In this document: positions 21,944 to 34,940 of the stretch, one piece after another
Layout: each line of letters begins with the position of its first letter
Position numbering within the stretch: position 1 is the stretch's first letter
From: Streptomycetaceae bacterium
Lineage (GTDB): Bacteria; Actinomycetota; Actinomycetes; Streptomycetales; Streptomycetaceae
Length of the DNA stretch: 36,606 nucleotides
Assembly (NCBI GenBank): GCA_019243445.1
Contig: JAFAUH010000141.1
Coordinates: 1-36,606, forward strand
Direction: 5' to 3'
Program-made: the position numbers and the translations under genes
The notes under the pieces: generated by a model
Database searches by the model: none
Told to the model about the DNA's origin: nothing
Seen by the model: the letters and a program-made list of their open reading frames with translations, nothing else

Positions 21944-22369
21944 GTGGCTGCCCGCACCAAGGCCCGTAAACGGGCCTTCCAGATCCTCTTCGAGGCGGAC
22001 CAGCGCGGCGCCGCGCCCAAGACCGTCATGGCGGACTGGATTCGGCTCGGGCGGACCGACGACCGGCAGCCCCCGGTCACCGAGTACACGATGCAGCTCG
22101 TCGAGGGGTACGAGGCGAACGCGGCCCGCATCGACGAGCTCATTGCCACCTACGCGGTCGACTGGGCGCTGGACCGTATGCCGGCCGTCGACCGCAACGT
22201 GCTGCGCCTCGGCACTTACGAACTGATCTGGGAGGACGAGACCCCGGACGCCGTCGTGCTCGACGAGGCAGTGCAACTCGTCAAGGAGTTCTCCACCGAG
22301 GAATCCCCGGCGTTCGTCAACGGCCTGCTGGCACGGCTGAAGCAGCTCAAGCCCACCTTGCGCCGCTGA
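21944..22369 (+). CDS. nusB: Transcription antitermination factor NusB
   Basis: Binds boxA RNA with NusE/S10 for antitermination, mainly of rRNA operons. The 141-residue all-helical protein has the N-terminal Arg/Lys-rich ARTKARKRAFQILFEAD, and further on WALDRMPAVDRNVLRLGTYEL and PDAVVLDEAVQLVKEFSTEESPAFVNG, the most conserved NusB block. The GTG at 21944 lies two bases beyond the efp stop, so the two are co-translated. It is the last plus-strand gene before the convergent bldD. Confidence 0.96.
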   Translation: MAARTKARKRAFQILFEADQRGAAPKTVMADWIRLGRTDDRQPPVTEYTMQLVEGYEANAARIDELIATYAVDWALDRMPAVDRNVLRLGTYELIWEDETPDAVVLDEAVQLVKEFSTEESPAFVNGLLARLKQLKPTLRR

Positions 22370-22371
22370 AA

Positions 22372-22412
22372 CCGCGAGGGTCCGGGAGGCAGCGCCCCCC
22401 GGACCCCCGCGG
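22372..22412. terminator. Strong hairpin between nusB and bldD
   Basis: The inner stem 22378-22390 (GGGTCCGGGAGGC) pairs with 22394-22406 with one mismatch and an AGC loop. It is extended by an outer CCGCG (22372-22376) and CGCGG (22408-22412) across one mismatch, giving about 17 paired bases. It begins 3 bases after the nusB stop and lies 27 bases from the bldD stop, so it probably serves both convergent genes. Confidence 0.8.
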
Positions 22413-22438
22413 TGGTACGTTTCTGTGGGTCTGAGGGC

Positions 22439-22939
22439 TCAGCCCTCCTCCTGCTCGACCGCCCTGCGGGCGTCCGCGTCCAGCACACCCCAGCCGATCA
22501 GCTGCTCGGTGAGGACTGAGGGGGACTGGTCGTAGATAACGGCGAGGGTGCGCAGGTCGTCCTGGCGGATCGAGAGCACCTTGCCGTTGTAGTCGCCGCG
22601 CTGGCTCTGGATGGTCGCGGCGTAGCGTTGCAGCGGACCGGCATTCTCGGACGGGACTTGGGAGAGCTGCTCCAAGTCGAGTACGAGCTTCGGCGGCGGC
22701 TCGGCGGCGCCGCCGGGGGGCGTGCCCGGCAGGAGTTCCTGCACCGGGACGCCGTAGAAGTCTGCCAGCTCGGCGAGGCGCTGCACGGTCACCGCTCGGT
22801 CGCCACGCTCGTACGAGCCGACGACGACGGCCTTCCAGCGGCCCTGGGACTTCTCCTCCACACCGTGGAGAGACAGACCCTGCTGCGTGCGGATGGCGCG
22901 GAGCTTGGCCCCGAGCTGTTTGGCGTAATCGCTGGACAT
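22439..22939 (-). CDS. bldD: Developmental master repressor BldD
   Basis: BldD represses sporulation genes during vegetative growth when bound to a c-di-GMP tetramer. The 166-residue product has an N-terminal XRE-type helix-turn-helix domain (residues 8-70: LGAKLRAIRTQQGLSL, VVGSYERGDRAVTVQRLAELADFYGV), a Pro-rich linker (72-84) and a C-terminal effector domain. The c-di-GMP signature is complete and at the published numbering: R114-G-D116, eight residues, R125-Q-D-D128. The protein should therefore be fully responsive. The start at 22939 gives MSSDYAKQLGAKLR, the known N-terminus. It is monocistronic on the minus strand, divergent from pyrR, and has a BldD box upstream. Confidence 0.97.
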   Translation of the reverse strand: MSSDYAKQLGAKLRAIRTQQGLSLHGVEEKSQGRWKAVVVGSYERGDRAVTVQRLAELADFYGVPVQELLPGTPPGGAAEPPPKLVLDLEQLSQVPSENAGPLQRYAATIQSQRGDYNGKVLSIRQDDLRTLAVIYDQSPSVLTEQLIGWGVLDADARRAVEQEEG

Positions 22940-22963
22940 AAGGCTCCCCGGATGGACGCTTCG

Positions 22964-22976
22964 TAACTCACTGTGA
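22964..22976 (-). promoter_or_regulatory. BldD box, probable autoregulatory operator
   Basis: On the minus strand the sequence TCACAGTGAGTTA matches the published 13-base BldD consensus (TNACNCWGNGTNA) at all but one position. It lies within a wider imperfect dyad GTAAC...GTTAC (22963-22982), 25-37 bases upstream of the bldD start. BldD autorepression is established in S. coelicolor; the site here is inferred from sequence. Confidence 0.65.
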
Positions 22977-23075
22977 GGTTACGCAGCGTAATTCCGCTTC
23001 GTCAAGCCGAACGGTTAACCTCGCCCCCTAGCTGGGGCTTCGCGCGCCGCCTGATACGGTAGGTGCCGTAACCCA

Positions 23076-23755
<680 letters not shown>

Positions 23756-23775
23756 CCGACGAATGAACCAGGATC

Positions 23776-23808
23776 GTCCGCCCTCGCCCTCAACCGAGGT
23801 GCTGCACG
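23776..23808 (-). repeat. Possible decayed palindromic element, copy 4 (pyrR-pyrB gap)
   Basis: CCTC-AACC-GAGG (23788-23799) has the same core geometry as the three clear copies. In register with the aroB copy, 20 of 24 bases match over 23778-23801, but the outer arms are not conserved. It could be a degraded copy or chance in GC-rich DNA. The remainder of the 158-base pyrR-pyrB gap shows no gene or clear promoter. Confidence 0.3.
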
Positions 23809-23913
23809 CCGCAGTGACGATCCGGACGCCCGCCCACCTGCCCGGGACCACCGCCCCCGCATGCCGTCCCCCCGCTTCCGAACGCCACCCCGCACATTCC
23901 GGAGCAGACCCCG

Positions 23914-24933
23914 ATGAAGCGCCATCTGATCTCGGCCGCCGACCTCACGCGCGACGATGCCCTGCTCGTCCTCGACACCGCCGAGGAAATGGCCCGAGTC
24001 GCCGACAGGCCGATCAAGAAGCTGCCCACACTGCGTGGCCGTACCGTCGTCAACCTCTTCTTCGAGGATTCGACCCGCACCCGCATCTCGTTCGAGGCCG
24101 CAGCCAAGCGGCTCTCTGCCGACGTCATCAACTTCTCCGCCAAGGGCTCGTCGGTCTCCAAAGGCGAATCCCTGAAGGACACCGCGCTGACCCTGGAGGC
24201 GATGGGCGCCGACGCCGTCGTCATCCGGCACCACGCCTCCGGCGCCCCGCACCGCCTCGCCACCTCCGGTTGGATCGGCGGCTCCGTCGTCAATGCAGGC
24301 GACGGCACCCACGAGCACCCCACCCAGGCGCTGCTCGACGCCTTCACCATGCGCCGCCACCTCGCTGGAGCCCCCGACGGCGGCCCCACCTACCACCGCG
24401 AGCCAGGTGACGGGACGGGCCGCGACCTCGCCGGCCGCCGCATCACGATCGTCGGCGATGTGCTGCACAGCCGCGTCGCCCGGTCCAATGTCCATCTGCT
24501 GAACACCCTGGGCGCCGAGATCACGCTTGTCGCACCGCCGACGCTGCTGCCCATCGGAGTGGAGACCTGGCCGTGCGAAGTCTCCTACGACCTCGACCCG
24601 ATACTCGCCAAGACCGACGCCGTGATGATGCTGCGCGTGCAAAGCGAGCGGATGAACGCGGCATTCTTCCCCACCGAGCGCGAATACGCCCGCCGCTACG
24701 GTCTCGACGGCGCGCGCATGGCCGCCCTGCCCGGCCACGCCATCGTCATGCACCCCGGTCCGATGAACCGTGGCATGGAGATCACCGCCGAGGTCGCCGA
24801 CTCCGGCCGCTGCACCGTCGTCGAACAGGTCGCCAACGGCGTCAGCGTCCGCATGGCCGTCCTGTACCTGCTGCTCGGCGGCAATGAGCCGGCCATCACT
24901 ACCGCCCGCACCCAGGAGAACAACGACCGATGA
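23914..24933 (+). CDS. pyrB: Aspartate carbamoyltransferase catalytic chain
   Basis: Condenses carbamoyl phosphate and aspartate, the committed step of UMP synthesis. The 339-residue product has the carbamoyl-phosphate loop [13 protein letters not shown] (about 50-62), [14 protein letters not shown] with the 80s loop Ser/Lys, [23 protein letters not shown], and [13 protein letters not shown] stretch around residues 150-170 ([19 protein letters not shown]) seems about 13 residues longer than the Streptomyces version I recall, in a loop before the second domain. No regulatory pyrI is present, as in other actinobacteria. CGGAGCA precedes the ATG. The stop overlaps the pyrC ATG. Confidence 0.95.
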   Translation: MKRHLISAADLTRDDALLVLDTAEEMARVADRPIKKLPTLRGRTVVNLFFEDSTRTRISFEAAAKRLSADVINFSAKGSSVSKGESLKDTALTLEAMGADAVVIRHHASGAPHRLATSGWIGGSVVNAGDGTHEHPTQALLDAFTMRRHLAGAPDGGPTYHREPGDGTGRDLAGRRITIVGDVLHSRVARSNVHLLNTLGAEITLVAPPTLLPIGVETWPCEVSYDLDPILAKTDAVMMLRVQSERMNAAFFPTEREYARRYGLDGARMAALPGHAIVMHPGPMNRGMEITAEVADSGRCTVVEQVANGVSVRMAVLYLLLGGNEPAITTARTQENNDR

Positions 24934-26216
24934 CCAAGATCCTTATCCGCGGAGCGAAGGTGCTCGGCGGAGAGCCGCAGGACGTGCTGATCGACAGCGA
25001 GACCATCGCCTCGGTGGGCAGCGTTCCGGATGCCGCAGGCGCCACCGTCGTCGAGGCCGAAGGCAAGATCCTCCTGCCTGGCCTCGTCGACCTCCACACC
25101 CACCTGCGCGAGCCCGGCCGCGAGGACTCCGAGACCGTTTTGACCGGCACCCGCGCCGCCGCAGCCGGCGGCTACACCGCCGTGCACGCCATGGCCAACA
25201 CCTTCCCCGTCGCCGACACCGCGGGTGTCGTCGAGCAGGTCTGGCGGCTCGGCAGGGAATCCGGCTACTGCGACGTCCAACCAGTCGGAGCTGTCACCGT
25301 CGGCCTGGAGGGCAAACAACTCGCCGAGCTCGGCGCGATGGCCGAGTCCGCTGCTGCCGTGCGAGTCTTCTCCGACGACGGCAAGTGCGTCGACGACGCC
25401 GTGATCATGCGCCGTGCGCTGGAGTACGTGAAGGCGTTCGACGGCGTTGTCGCCCAGCATGCGCAGGAGCCGCGCCTCACCGAGGGCGCCCAGATGAACG
25501 AGGGTCTCGTTTCCGGCGAGTTGGGCCTGCGCGGCTGGCCTGCCGTCGCCGAGGAGTCCATCATCGCCCGCGACGTGCTGCTCGCCGCCCATGTCGGCTC
25601 GCGCGTACACATCTGCCACCTGTCCACAGCAGGTTCGGTGGAGCTGGTGCGCTGGGCGAAGTCCAAGGGCTGGAACGTCACCGCCGAGGTCACCCCGCAC
25701 CACCTGCTGCTCACCGATGAGTTGGTCCGCTCGTACAACCCGGTCTACAAGGTCAACCCGCCGCTGCGCACCGAGGCCGACGTCATGGCGCTGCGTGAGG
25801 CGCTGGCCGATGGCACCATCGACTGCGTCGCTACCGACCACGCCCCGCACCCGCACGAGGACAAGGACTGCGAGTGGGCCGCCGCGGCCATGGGCATGAT
25901 CGGTTTGGAGACTGCGCTCTCCGTCGTCCAGCACACCATGGTCGACACCGGGCTCCTCGACTGGGCCGGCGTCGCTGACCGCATGTCCTTCCGGCCGGCG
26001 GTCATCGGCCGACTGCACGGCCACGGACGCCCCGTCGCCGCGGGAGAGCCCGCCAACCTCACTCTTGTCGATCCGCAATACCGTGGTGTGGTGAACCCCG
26101 TCGGCTTCGCCTCCCGCAGCCGTAACACCCCGTACGAGGGAATCGAGCTGCCGGGCCGGGTGACCGCCACTTTCCTGCGAGGCAAGGCGACGGTCATGGA
26201 CGGGAAGCTCGCGTGA
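24930..26216 (+). CDS. pyrC: Dihydroorotase (class I)
   Basis: Cyclises carbamoyl aspartate to dihydroorotate. The 428-residue amidohydrolase has the metal-binding [13 protein letters not shown] (about residues 53-65), conserved [11 protein letters not shown], the VAQHAQEP and ICHLSTA histidines, and [15 protein letters not shown] with the catalytic Asp. An N-terminal and a C-terminal part form the small beta-sandwich domain ([26 protein letters not shown]). The ATG overlaps the pyrB stop (ATGA) and the TGA overlaps the GTG of the next gene. Length and motifs are standard. Confidence 0.96.
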   Translation: MTKILIRGAKVLGGEPQDVLIDSETIASVGSVPDAAGATVVEAEGKILLPGLVDLHTHLREPGREDSETVLTGTRAAAAGGYTAVHAMANTFPVADTAGVVEQVWRLGRESGYCDVQPVGAVTVGLEGKQLAELGAMAESAAAVRVFSDDGKCVDDAVIMRRALEYVKAFDGVVAQHAQEPRLTEGAQMNEGLVSGELGLRGWPAVAEESIIARDVLLAAHVGSRVHICHLSTAGSVELVRWAKSKGWNVTAEVTPHHLLLTDELVRSYNPVYKVNPPLRTEADVMALREALADGTIDCVATDHAPHPHEDKDCEWAAAAMGMIGLETALSVVQHTMVDTGLLDWAGVADRMSFRPAVIGRLHGHGRPVAAGEPANLTLVDPQYRGVVNPVGFASRSRNTPYEGIELPGRVTATFLRGKATVMDGKLA

Positions 26217-26788
26217 ACCACACCCTCACCTACTCGGGGCAGGCGATCGCCAAGCACTCGCAGAAGGTCACCGATCTCACCGGCCGGCTCCTATGGGTCG
26301 CGGGCCTGCTGGCCCTCGTCGCCTTGGTCTACTGGCTGATGTGGCGCGCCTGGCGCAAGCGCGGCGCCCGCCATGCCGACCTCCCCGAACTTCTGGCCAT
26401 CCCCGAGGAGTTCGGCGAGCCGCTCGCTGAACTCTCCGGCCGTTACCACGCCAGTACGACGGCGGGAGACTGGCTCGACCGCATCGTCGCTCACGGACTC
26501 GGCACCCGCAGCCTGGTGAAGCTCACCCTCACCGAGCAGGGCATCGCGGTGCATCGCCCGGCTGCTGAAGACTTCTTCATCCCAGCCGCTGCTCTGCGCG
26601 GAGCCCGGCTCGACAAGGGAATCGCCGGCAAGGTCGTCCCCGAGGGCGGACTGCTGGTGATCACCTGGCTCCACGGCGATCAGCTCATCGACTCCGGATT
26701 CCGCTCCGAGCACCCCGCCGAGCATGCGCCGTGGGTGGCCGCCATCGAGCGGATGACCAGTACGTACCAGCAGGAAGGCGCACGATGA
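26213..26788 (+). CDS. Membrane-anchored PH-like protein of the pyr operon
   Basis: A 191-residue protein with a single membrane span (about residues 24-44, [19 protein letters not shown]) followed by a basic segment (RAWRKRG) and a soluble C-terminal domain. The domain holds [65 protein letters not shown] and [18 protein letters not shown], all of which fit a PH-like beta-rich fold. I recall homologues at the same position between pyrC and carA in Streptomyces. Function unknown. The GTG overlaps the pyrC TGA (GTGA) and its TGA overlaps the carA ATG, so it is translated with the pyrimidine enzymes. Confidence 0.85.
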   Translation: MNHTLTYSGQAIAKHSQKVTDLTGRLLWVAGLLALVALVYWLMWRAWRKRGARHADLPELLAIPEEFGEPLAELSGRYHASTTAGDWLDRIVAHGLGTRSLVKLTLTEQGIAVHRPAAEDFFIPAAALRGARLDKGIAGKVVPEGGLLVITWLHGDQLIDSGFRSEHPAEHAPWVAAIERMTSTYQQEGAR

Positions 26789-27973
26789 CCACCTCCGTCA
26801 TGCGGCAGCAGGATCGGTTGGACAAGCACAGCCGGTTGGACAAACACAGTCCCGCCGTTCTCGTCCTGGAGGACGGCCGCAGCTTCCGCGGCCATGCCTA
26901 CGGGGCGGTGGGGGAGACCTTCGGCGAAGCGGTCTTCTCCACCGGCATGACCGGCTACCAGGAGACGCTGACCGACCCCTCATACCACCGTCAGGTGGTC
27001 GTCATGACCGCCCCGCACGTCGGCAACACCGGCATCAACGACGAAGACCCGGAGTCGGGCCGCATCTGGGTGGCCGGCTATGTCGTCCGCGACCCGGCCC
27101 GTATACCGTCCAACTGGCGCTCGCGCCGCAGCCTGGACGAGGAGTTGGCGCGGCAGGGCGTCGTGGGCATCAGCGGGATCGACACCCGGGCGCTGACCCG
27201 CCATCTGCGCGAGCGCGGGGCGATGCGGGTCGACATCTTCTCCGGAGAGGCGATCGCCGACGAGGCGGCGTTGCTGGCCAAGGTGCAGGCCTCGCCGCAG
27301 ATGAAGGGCGCCAACCTCACCGATGAAGTCACCACCACCGAGACCTACATCGTGCCGGCCGTCGGCCCCGACGGCGTAGCCGTCCCCAAGGGCGCCGCGA
27401 GGTTCACCGTGGCCGCGCCCGATCTGGGCATCAAGGCGATGACACCGCAGCGGATGGCCGAGCGTGGCATCGAGGTGCATGTCATGCCTGCCACCGCCAC
27501 GTTGGAGGAGATCTACGCCATCAAGCCCGACGGCGTCTTCCTCTCCAACGGTCCCGGTGACCCGGCGACCGCCGACCTGACGGTGATCAAAGGTGTGCTG
27601 GAGCGGAAGACGCCGCTGTTCGGCATCTGCTTCGGCAACCAACTGCTCGGCCGAGCGCTGGGCTTTGGCACCTACAAACTGAAGTACGGCCACCGCGGCA
27701 TCAACCAGCCGGTGCAGGACCGCACCACGGGCAAAGTCGAGGTGACCGCGCACAACCACGGCTTCGCTGTCGACGCCCCGCTGGACAAGGTCAGCGACAC
27801 CCCCTACGGCCGTGCCGAGGTCTCCCACGTCTGCCTCAACGACAACGTGGTGGAGGGGCTGAGCCTGCTCGACCAGCCGGCTTTCAGCGTTCAATACCAC
27901 CCAGAGGCGGCTGCGGGCCCGCACGACGCCGCCTACCTGTTCGACCGCTTCGTGAGTTTGATGGAGGGCCAGC

Positions 27974-27981
<8 letters not shown>
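26785..27981 (+). CDS. carA: Carbamoyl-phosphate synthase small subunit
   Basis: Glutaminase subunit that supplies ammonia to CarB. The 398-residue product has the N-terminal CPSase small-subunit domain ([37 protein letters not shown] and so on) and a class I amidotransferase domain with the catalytic Cys in [12 protein letters not shown] and the His/Glu in VQYHPEAA. The N-terminus before [10 protein letters not shown] is longer than usual because of a tandem [12 protein letters not shown] encoded by an 18-base duplication (26815-26832, 26833-26850). The ATG at 26785 overlaps the previous stop; an internal ATG at 26800 is less likely. The stop overlaps the carB GTG by 8 bases. Confidence 0.96.
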
Positions 27982-31303
<3,322 letters not shown>

Positions 31304-31311
31304 TGGCCGGA

Positions 31312-31340
31312 AAGGGGGACACCGAAACGGTGTCCCCCTT
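31312..31340 (+). terminator. Perfect 13-bp hairpin between carB and pyrD
   Basis: AAGGGGGACACCG (31312-31324), loop AAA, CGGTGTCCCCCTT (31328-31340). The arms are exactly complementary. It begins 8 bases after the carB stop, inside what otherwise reads as one pyr operon. It lacks a long U-run beyond the two terminal T residues, so it may be a partial terminator or an mRNA-stabilising 3' structure for the upstream part. Confidence 0.75.
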
Positions 31341-31377
31341 CTCGTGCGGCCCCTCCTCCTCTTGAGAAAGCACATTG

Positions 31378-32489
<1,112 letters not shown>

Positions 32490-32493
<4 letters not shown>

Positions 32494-33365
32494 CTCCCGG
32501 CATTCTCCCCGAAACCTCCACGGCAGAACCGTTCGGCGCCCGGCTGCGCCGCGCCATGGACACCCGCGGCCCACTCTGCGTCGGCATCGACCCGCACACT
32601 TCACTGCTGCAGGCATGGGGCTTGGACGACAACCCCGCGGGCCTGGAACGCTTCGCCCGTACGGTGGTCGACGCGCTCGCCGACCAGGTGGCGGTGCTCA
32701 AGCCCCAGTCGGCGTTCTTCGAGCGTTTCGGTTCACGCGGCATCGCGGTGCTGGAGCGGACCGTCGCCGACGCCCGCGCCGCCGGGGCCCTGGTGCTGAT
32801 GGACGCCAAGCGCGGCGACATCGGCTCCACCATGGCCGCGTACGCCTCGGCCTACCTGGACCCGGCGAGCCCGCTGTTCAGCGACGCGGTCACGGTCAGC
32901 CCGTACCTCGGGTACGGATCGCTGCGCCCGGCCGTCGAGGCCGCGCGGGCCGGCGGCAGCGGGATCTTCGTCCTTGCCCTCACCTCCAATCCCGAGGGCG
33001 CCGAAGTCCAGGGGGCGGCAGGCGGGAACGGCCGGACGGTGGCCGAGACTGTACTCGCCCACCTCAAGGCGGAGAACGCCGCCGAGAAGCCGCTCGGCTC
33101 CTTCGGCGCCGTCGTCGGCGCCACGCTGGGCGGGACGATCGCCGAAGCGGGAATCGACCTGGACACCGGTGGCCCGCTGCTCGCTCCCGGCGTCGGAGCG
33201 CAGGGCGCGACCCCCTCCGACCTGCCTAAAGTGTTCGGATCCAGCCTGCCTAATGTCGTACCGAGCGTGAGCCGCGGTGTGCTGCGGCACGGCCCCGATA
33301 CGGCCGCGCTGCAGGCCGCGGCGGGGCGTTTCGCAGAGGAAATCGGCGCCGTCGTCAGCTCCTGA
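32490..33365 (+). CDS. pyrF: Orotidine 5'-phosphate decarboxylase, type 2
   Basis: Decarboxylates OMP to UMP, the last step of de novo pyrimidine synthesis. The 291-residue length and the motif [17 protein letters not shown] (catalytic Asp-Lys-Asp array) place it in the larger type 2 group found in actinobacteria, along with [39 protein letters not shown] and LTSNPEG. The C-terminal [11 protein letters not shown] is the phosphate-binding loop. The ATG at 32490 follows CAGGAGAG and overlaps the pyrD stop (ATGA). It is the last gene of the operon. No hairpin terminator is seen directly after it. Confidence 0.96.
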
Positions 33366-33462
33366 GGCACCTCCTGAGGGCTTCGAAAGCGGCAATTTCT
33401 GGTCGTTTTGTCTAAAAAGCTCCATCGGATCGATCCTGACCAGGACTTTTCTCCTGTTATCG

Positions 33463-33491
33463 CTGACGGGAGGCGATGAGCCCGCTAGTCT
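33463..33491 (+). promoter_or_regulatory. Probable vegetative promoter of mihF
   Basis: CTGACG (33463-33468) and TAGTCT (33486-33491) are separated by 17 bases, fitting the HrdB-type pattern (TTGACN, 16-18, TANNNT) well. The start point would be about 33498, giving a leader of about 100 bases that contains the hairpin described next. It is located in the 234-base pyrF-mihF gap; the stretch before it (33366-33462) shows nothing I can name. Confidence 0.6.
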
Positions 33492-33522
33492 CCGACGAGG
33501 GAACGCGGTAAGCGCGTTGCTC

Positions 33523-33546
33523 GTTGCTCCGCAGATGCGGAGCAAC
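33523..33546 (+). promoter_or_regulatory. Hairpin in mihF leader
   Basis: GTTGCTCCGC (33523-33532), loop AGAT, GCGGAGCAAC (33537-33546): a perfect 10-bp stem with a tetraloop. It sits between the predicted promoter and the GTG at 33600. There is no U-run. It could stabilise the transcript or act as an attenuator. Confidence 0.55.
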
Positions 33547-33599
33547 TAGGTTCCACACCGATCCGTATCCGACAGTTCTATATCCGAGGTGACGTAGGC

Positions 33600-33923
33600 G
33601 TGGCACTTCCGCCCCTTACCCCTGAACAGCGCGCTGCCGCGCTCGAGAAGGCCGCCGCGGCTCGCCGGGAGCGCGCCGAGGTCAAGAATCGTCTCAAGCA
33701 TTCCGGGGCCTCGCTGCACGAGGTCATCAAGCAGGGTAAGGAGAACGAGGTCATCGGCAAGATGAAGGTCTCCGCACTGCTCGAATCCCTCCCGGGAGTG
33801 GGCAAGGTCCGCGCCAAGCAGATCATGGAGCGGCTCGGCATCTCCGAGAGCCGCCGAGTGCGCGGTCTCGGCTCCAACCAGATCGCCTCTCTGGAACGGG
33901 AGTTCGGCGGCGGCGCGGCCTGA
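33600..33923 (+). CDS. mihF: Integration host factor mIHF/sIHF, nucleoid-associated
   Basis: An actinobacteria-specific DNA-binding nucleoid protein (sIHF in Streptomyces) that affects chromosome condensation, sporulation and antibiotic production. The 107-residue product has an N-terminal long helix (MALPPLTPEQRAAALEKAAAARRER), then a helix-two-turn-helix core with the lipid-independent DNA-backbone motif SLPGVGKVRAKQIMERLGI and a basic RRVRGLGSNQ segment. The GTG at 33600 follows GAGGT with about 9-base spacing. It is immediately upstream of gmk and rpoZ, the standard actinobacterial order. It is preceded by a predicted strong promoter with a structured leader. Confidence 0.95.
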   Translation: MALPPLTPEQRAAALEKAAAARRERAEVKNRLKHSGASLHEVIKQGKENEVIGKMKVSALLESLPGVGKVRAKQIMERLGISESRRVRGLGSNQIASLEREFGGGAA

Positions 33924-33925
33924 GG

Positions 33926-33956
33926 TTTTCCGTATCCGCGGGGTAACCGGGATAAT
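33926..33956 (+). promoter_or_regulatory. Candidate promoter giving a leaderless gmk mRNA
   Basis: GATAAT at 33951-33956 is a good -10 box. A TTTTCC/TTTCCG box at about 33926-33932 is 18-19 bases upstream. The gmk ATG begins 6 bases after the -10, where the start point would fall, and no ribosome-binding site is present. Leaderless mRNAs are common in actinobacteria. Confidence 0.45.
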
Positions 33957-33962
33957 CGCTCC

Positions 33963-34562
33963 ATGGCTGCACCTTGCCGGGGCGCGACCCCCGTCCCCCC
34001 TCATGAACATCCGCGGCTGACCGTGCTCTCCGGCCCCTCAGGGGTCGGTAAGAGCACGGTCGTCGCTCATATGCGTACAGTCCACCCCGAAGTCTGGGTC
34101 TCAGTGTCGGCCACCACGCGCAAACCCAGGCCGGGCGAGCGGCCTGGGGTGCAGTACCACTTCGTCGACGACGACGAGTTCGACAAGCTCATCGCCAATG
34201 GCGAGCTGCTGGAGTGGGCCGAGTTCGCGGGGAACCGTTACGGCACTCCGCGCTGCGCAGTACTGGAGCGCTTGGACGCCGGCGAGCCGGTCCTGCTCGA
34301 GATCGACCTGCAGGGTGCCCGGCTGGTGCGTCAGTCTCTGCCCGATGCGCAGCTGGTCTTCCTCGCCCCGCCCAGCTGGGACGAGCTGGTGCGCAGACTC
34401 ACTGGCAGGGGCACGGAATCACCCGAGGTGATCGAGCGGCGGCTCGAAGCGGCTCGCGTGGAGCTCGCGGCCGAGTCCGAGTTCGACACCACCTTGGTCA
34501 ACACCTCTGTCGAGGACGTGGCCCGTGAGCTGCTAGCCTTGATGCTGCATCCATCTGTGTAA
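33963..34562 (+). CDS. gmk: Guanylate kinase
   Basis: Phosphorylates GMP to GDP; essential for GTP and (p)ppGpp pools. The 199-residue product has Walker [11 protein letters not shown] (about residues 22-31), the GMP-binding [21 protein letters not shown] with the conserved Arg residues and Tyr, [27 protein letters not shown] and the lid Arg region [18 protein letters not shown]. The N-terminus is longer than in E. coli by about 15 residues of low-complexity sequence. ATG 33963 has no ribosome-binding site, but a -10-like box lies directly upstream. Confidence 0.95.
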   Translation: MAAPCRGATPVPPHEHPRLTVLSGPSGVGKSTVVAHMRTVHPEVWVSVSATTRKPRPGERPGVQYHFVDDDEFDKLIANGELLEWAEFAGNRYGTPRCAVLERLDAGEPVLLEIDLQGARLVRQSLPDAQLVFLAPPSWDELVRRLTGRGTESPEVIERRLEAARVELAAESEFDTTLVNTSVEDVARELLALMLHPSV

Positions 34563-34575
34563 CGGAAGGCAGAGC

Positions 34576-34845
34576 GTGTCCTCCTCCATCACCACGCCTG
34601 AGGGCATCATCAACCCACCGATCGACGAGCTGCTCGAGGCCACTGACTCGAAGTACAGCCTGGTGATCTACGCGGCCAAGCGGGCGCGCCAGATCAACGC
34701 CTACTACTCGCAGCTCGGGGAGGGTCTGCTGGAGTATGTGGGCCCGCTCGTGGACACGCACGTCCACGAGAAGCCGTTGTCGATCGCGCTGCGCGAGATC
34801 AACGCCGGCATGCTGACCTCCGAGGCCGTCGAGACGGCCCCATAA
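34576..34845 (+). CDS. rpoZ: RNA polymerase omega subunit
   Basis: The smallest RNA polymerase subunit, which helps fold and recruit beta-prime. The 89-residue actinobacterial-type product has the conserved [37 protein letters not shown] (core helices contacting beta-prime) and [16 protein letters not shown]. The GTG at 34576 follows GGAAGG. It is 13 bases from gmk and is closed by a strong hairpin. Confidence 0.96.
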   Translation: MSSSITTPEGIINPPIDELLEATDSKYSLVIYAAKRARQINAYYSQLGEGLLEYVGPLVDTHVHEKPLSIALREINAGMLTSEAVETAP

Positions 34846-34867
34846 GGGCAATCAGCCGTTCATCTTT

Positions 34868-34907
34868 CACCACGGGTCCGGCAGTCGCGGCTGCCGGACC
34901 CGTGGTG
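34868..34907 (+). terminator. Strong 17-bp hairpin after rpoZ
   Basis: The left arm 34868-34884 (CACCACGGGTCCGGCAG) is exactly complementary to 34891-34907, around a 6-base loop. It ends the mihF-gmk-rpoZ transcript. The coaBC start follows 33 bases later, so coaBC would need read-through or its own promoter. The following CACCAGCGGGA is repeated in tandem (34912-34935). Confidence 0.85.
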
Positions 34908-34940
34908 CTTCACACCAGCGGGACACCAGCGGGAGAAGTG

